Below are positions 6,231 to 7,421 of a stretch of DNA of 7,421 nt, piece after piece. Below the pieces are notes generated by a model. That model made no database searches. It was not told the DNA's origin and was given only the letters and a program-made list of their open reading frames with translations. The DNA lies in the NCBI GenBank assembly GCA_023430705.1, contig JAEYZJ010000098.1, positions 1 to 7,421 on the forward strand, given 5' to 3'. A program made the position numbers and the translations under genes. Numbering within the stretch: position 1 is the first letter of the stretch; the number at the start of each line of letters is the position of its first letter. The DNA is from Pseudomonadota bacterium. Lineage in GTDB: Bacteria; Pseudomonadota; Alphaproteobacteria; Rhizobiales; Devosiaceae.

Positions 6231-6250
6231 GCCGCTCCGCGAGGGGCGGC
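6231..6250 (+). terminator. Hairpin 36 bp downstream of the HAD gene, possible terminator
   Basis: GCCGCTCC (6231-6238) pairs with GGGGCGGC (6243-6250) over 8 bp, with one G-T wobble and a GCGA (GNRA-type) loop. The sequence after it is only moderately T-rich (TGTTGTGTTT), so it may be a weak intrinsic terminator or an mRNA-stabilising 3' end. Confidence 0.4.
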
Positions 6251-6273
6251 GGCGAACTGTTGTGTTTGGGCAA

Positions 6274-6330
6274 CGATTCGGATCGATTAACTTTTATCGA
6301 TTGCCGAGAGGGCCGATTAGGCATCGGCAA
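6274..6330. repeat. CGATT word cluster and inverted repeat upstream of the murein hydrolase
   Basis: CGATT occurs at 6274, 6284, 6298 and 6314; ATCGATT is a direct repeat at 6282-6288 and 6296-6302. TTGCCGA (6301-6307) and TCGGCAA (6324-6330) form a perfect 7-bp inverted repeat enclosing a small GCC/GGC stem with a GATTA loop. It could be an operator or a structured 5' leader element. No known family is recognised. Confidence 0.4.
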
Positions 6331-6371
6331 AACTCTTCAAAATCAGGGCTTTCACCCCCCACGCAGAGGTA

Positions 6372-6386
6372 TTAACCTCAATTTAA
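6372..6386. promoter_or_regulatory. CtrA-type binding box, perfect TTAA-N7-TTAA
   Basis: TTAA at 6372-6375 and TTAA at 6383-6386 are separated by exactly 7 nt, the full consensus for CtrA, the cell-cycle response regulator of alphaproteobacteria. The box lies 130 nt upstream of the murein hydrolase start, in an A+T-rich promoter-like stretch. Binding is inferred from sequence only. Confidence 0.55.
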
Positions 6387-6403
6387 GAACCTAACGTTCA
6401 TGG

Positions 6404-6418
6404 TTAAGCAACTGTAAA
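6404..6418. promoter_or_regulatory. Second, imperfect CtrA-type box (TTAA-N7-TAAA)
   Basis: TTAA (6404-6407), 7 nt and TAAA (6415-6418) give a one-mismatch CtrA site, 18 nt after the perfect one. Paired sites at such spacing occur at CtrA-controlled promoters, which strengthens the first box a little. In A+T-rich sequence a one-mismatch hit can also arise by chance. Confidence 0.3.
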
Positions 6419-6515
6419 TTCTGGGTTCCATCACTGCCCGGGCTCGGCTAGGTTGCCAGCAGGGTAACGGACGGACTGAGCTGCCTCGGGGGCGGCATCG
6501 GGGAAGGTAGGCGGG

Positions 6516-7376
6516 TTGAGGGCAAGGGCTTTCGGGCGGACGGTGCGCGTGTTCAGGCACGCGGCGGCGGTAGCTGCAGCAGCCCTGGCGCTGCACGTTG
6601 CCGTGACGCCGAGCATGGCCCAGGACCTCGCCGTCGCGACCGTCGTTCCCGCAGCATTCACCCAGAACGTGACGCTCAAGCGCGCGGAGTTCCGCGCCGC
6701 CACGCAGCCACGCCTGACCAGCGACCTGCTGCAGGCCTATGTCGACCGGCAGCAGCAGCTCAAATCGTTCAACGGCTTCGATATTCCCGCCGCACAGCAG
6801 GAACTGACCGAGGACGTGCTGCTCGGCTACATCGCCCGCAAGCAGAACCGGGCGCTCGATGCCATCGAGGCCGCCGATTTCTCCGCGAAGCCGGGGCTGA
6901 CCGCGGCGGTGCTCACCACCTACGTGCAGGGCGGCTTCGTGCCCACCAGCAAGCGCGTGAAGCTCGCCGAGGGCGAGCGCCACTGCCTCGCGCAGGCCAT
7001 CTACCACGAGGCGCGCGGCGAAAGCCGCGAGGGCCAGATGGCGGTGGCCAACGTCATCATCAACCGCGCGATGAGCAAGAAGTATCCCTCGACCATCTGC
7101 GGCGTGGTGTTCCAGAACGCCGACAAGGGCCGCTACAAGTGCCAGTTCACCTTCGCCTGCGACGGCCGCTCGGATGCCGGACGCGAGCGCACTGCCTGGA
7201 ACAACTCGCTGAAGCTCGCCGACCAGGCCTTCTACGAGTTCCAGCGCGGGCAGCGCCCCGGGGTCCTGCCGGACTCGGCGCTGTTCTACCACACCACGGC
7301 GGTGGCTCCGCAGTGGTCGCACACCTTCCAGCGCGTCGCCGCCATCGGCTCGCACGTGTTCTACTCGACACACTGA
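6516..7376 (+). CDS. Secreted SleB-like cell-wall hydrolase (Hydrolase_2 family)
   Basis: This is a 286-residue protein with a signal peptide: arginine-rich start, alanine-rich hydrophobic core at about 15-31, probable cleavage after SMA at residue 35. Residues 36-150 are a linker with helical, Q-rich segments and no recognised domain. The C-terminal Hydrolase_2 domain (about 153-286) shows CLAQAIYHEARGESREGQ with E165 as likely catalytic glutamate, then VANVIINR, CQFTFACDG (209-217), FYHT and HVFY near the end. Family members such as spore SleB cleave peptidoglycan glycan strands as lytic transglycosylases. Here it should act on periplasmic murein during growth or division. The start is the unusual TTG 6516, supported by GGGGAAGG upstream; GTG 6543 or 6549 would still keep part of the signal peptide. 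CtrA-type boxes upstream suggest cell-cycle control. A terminator follows 23 nt after the stop. Confidence 0.87.
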   Translation: MRARAFGRTVRVFRHAAAVAAAALALHVAVTPSMAQDLAVATVVPAAFTQNVTLKRAEFRAATQPRLTSDLLQAYVDRQQQLKSFNGFDIPAAQQELTEDVLLGYIARKQNRALDAIEAADFSAKPGLTAAVLTTYVQGGFVPTSKRVKLAEGERHCLAQAIYHEARGESREGQMAVANVIINRAMSKKYPSTICGVVFQNADKGRYKCQFTFACDGRSDAGRERTAWNNSLKLADQAFYEFQRGQRPGVLPDSALFYHTTAVAPQWSHTFQRVAAIGSHVFYSTH

Positions 7377-7399
7377 GTTTTCGCGCAACGCGGATGAAC

Positions 7400-7421
7400 G
7401 GGCCCTGAACGGGGCCCTTTT
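7400..7421 (+). terminator. Rho-independent terminator of the cell-wall hydrolase gene
   Basis: GGGCCC (7400-7405), a 6-nt loop and GGGCCC (7412-7417) form a 6-bp GC stem followed directly by TTTT at the window end. It starts 23 nt after the hydrolase stop codon. The T run may continue past the window. Confidence 0.8.

Larger units (their letters stand above)
6196..6515. other. 320-bp gene-free region between the HAD and murein hydrolase genes
   Basis: No convincing coding frame is present. From left to right it holds a GC-rich hairpin probably ending the HAD transcript, an A+T-richer stretch with four CGATT words and a GANTC site (GATTC, 6275-6279), a larger inverted repeat (6301-6330), one perfect and one near-perfect CtrA-type box (6372-6418), and a GC-rich leader with GGGGAAGG before the TTG start at 6516. 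The A+T-rich part stands out sharply from the flanking genes, as expected for a promoter region. Confidence 0.7.

Noticed and set aside
6378..7388. 336-codon minus-strand frame
   Set aside because: It lies wholly opposite the SleB-like hydrolase, shows no domain, and is explained by GC-rich codon bias.

Overview
This is a GC-rich bacterial window that looks alphaproteobacterial, most likely Hyphomicrobiales and perhaps a Devosia-like genome. The taxon is inferred from a SleB-type cell-wall hydrolase behind a perfect CtrA-type TTAA-N7-TTAA box, a DUF2171 gene of the type common in that order, and strongly GC-biased codon use. No rRNA or tRNA gene was recognised, so the lineage is not proven.

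Left end (1-1524, minus strand): the main item is a reverse transcriptase gene that starts at 1524 and stays open to base 1, leaving the window before its stop. Its 508 visible codons carry RT motifs A, B, C and D with the three catalytic aspartates, followed by a long helical C-terminal region. This layout resembles the Abi/UG (DRT-type) antiphage reverse transcriptases rather than retrons or group II intron RTs. The gene is clearly poorer in G+C than everything to its right and uses codons that are rare there, so it is probably the edge of an acquired defence island.

Junction (1525-1985): a short spacer, then a DUF2171-family gene that is broken. Its N-terminal and C-terminal parts lie in different frames, separated by about 80 bp. 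That insert holds a 25-nt palindrome and has 7-bp inverted ends. Collapsing a GGTGG repeat at the two edges restores the reading frame.

Chromosomal part (1998-7421): a minus-strand group of three genes, transcribed in the order alpha/beta hydrolase (exported), membrane-anchored SNase-like nuclease, class I methyltransferase, the last two overlapping. Divergent from the hydrolase is a DUF1810 gene, whose 3' end overlaps tail-to-tail with a J-domain/coiled-coil gene. Divergent from that is a HAD phosphatase. A 320-bp gene-free stretch follows, with a hairpin, repeated CGATT words, a larger inverted repeat and CtrA-like boxes. It leads to a secreted SleB-like (Hydrolase_2) murein hydrolase that ends in a rho-independent terminator at the window edge.

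The chromosomal genes look like ordinary core or shell genes and show no obvious common pathway. The parts worth following up are the reverse transcriptase and its junction with the interrupted DUF2171 gene.
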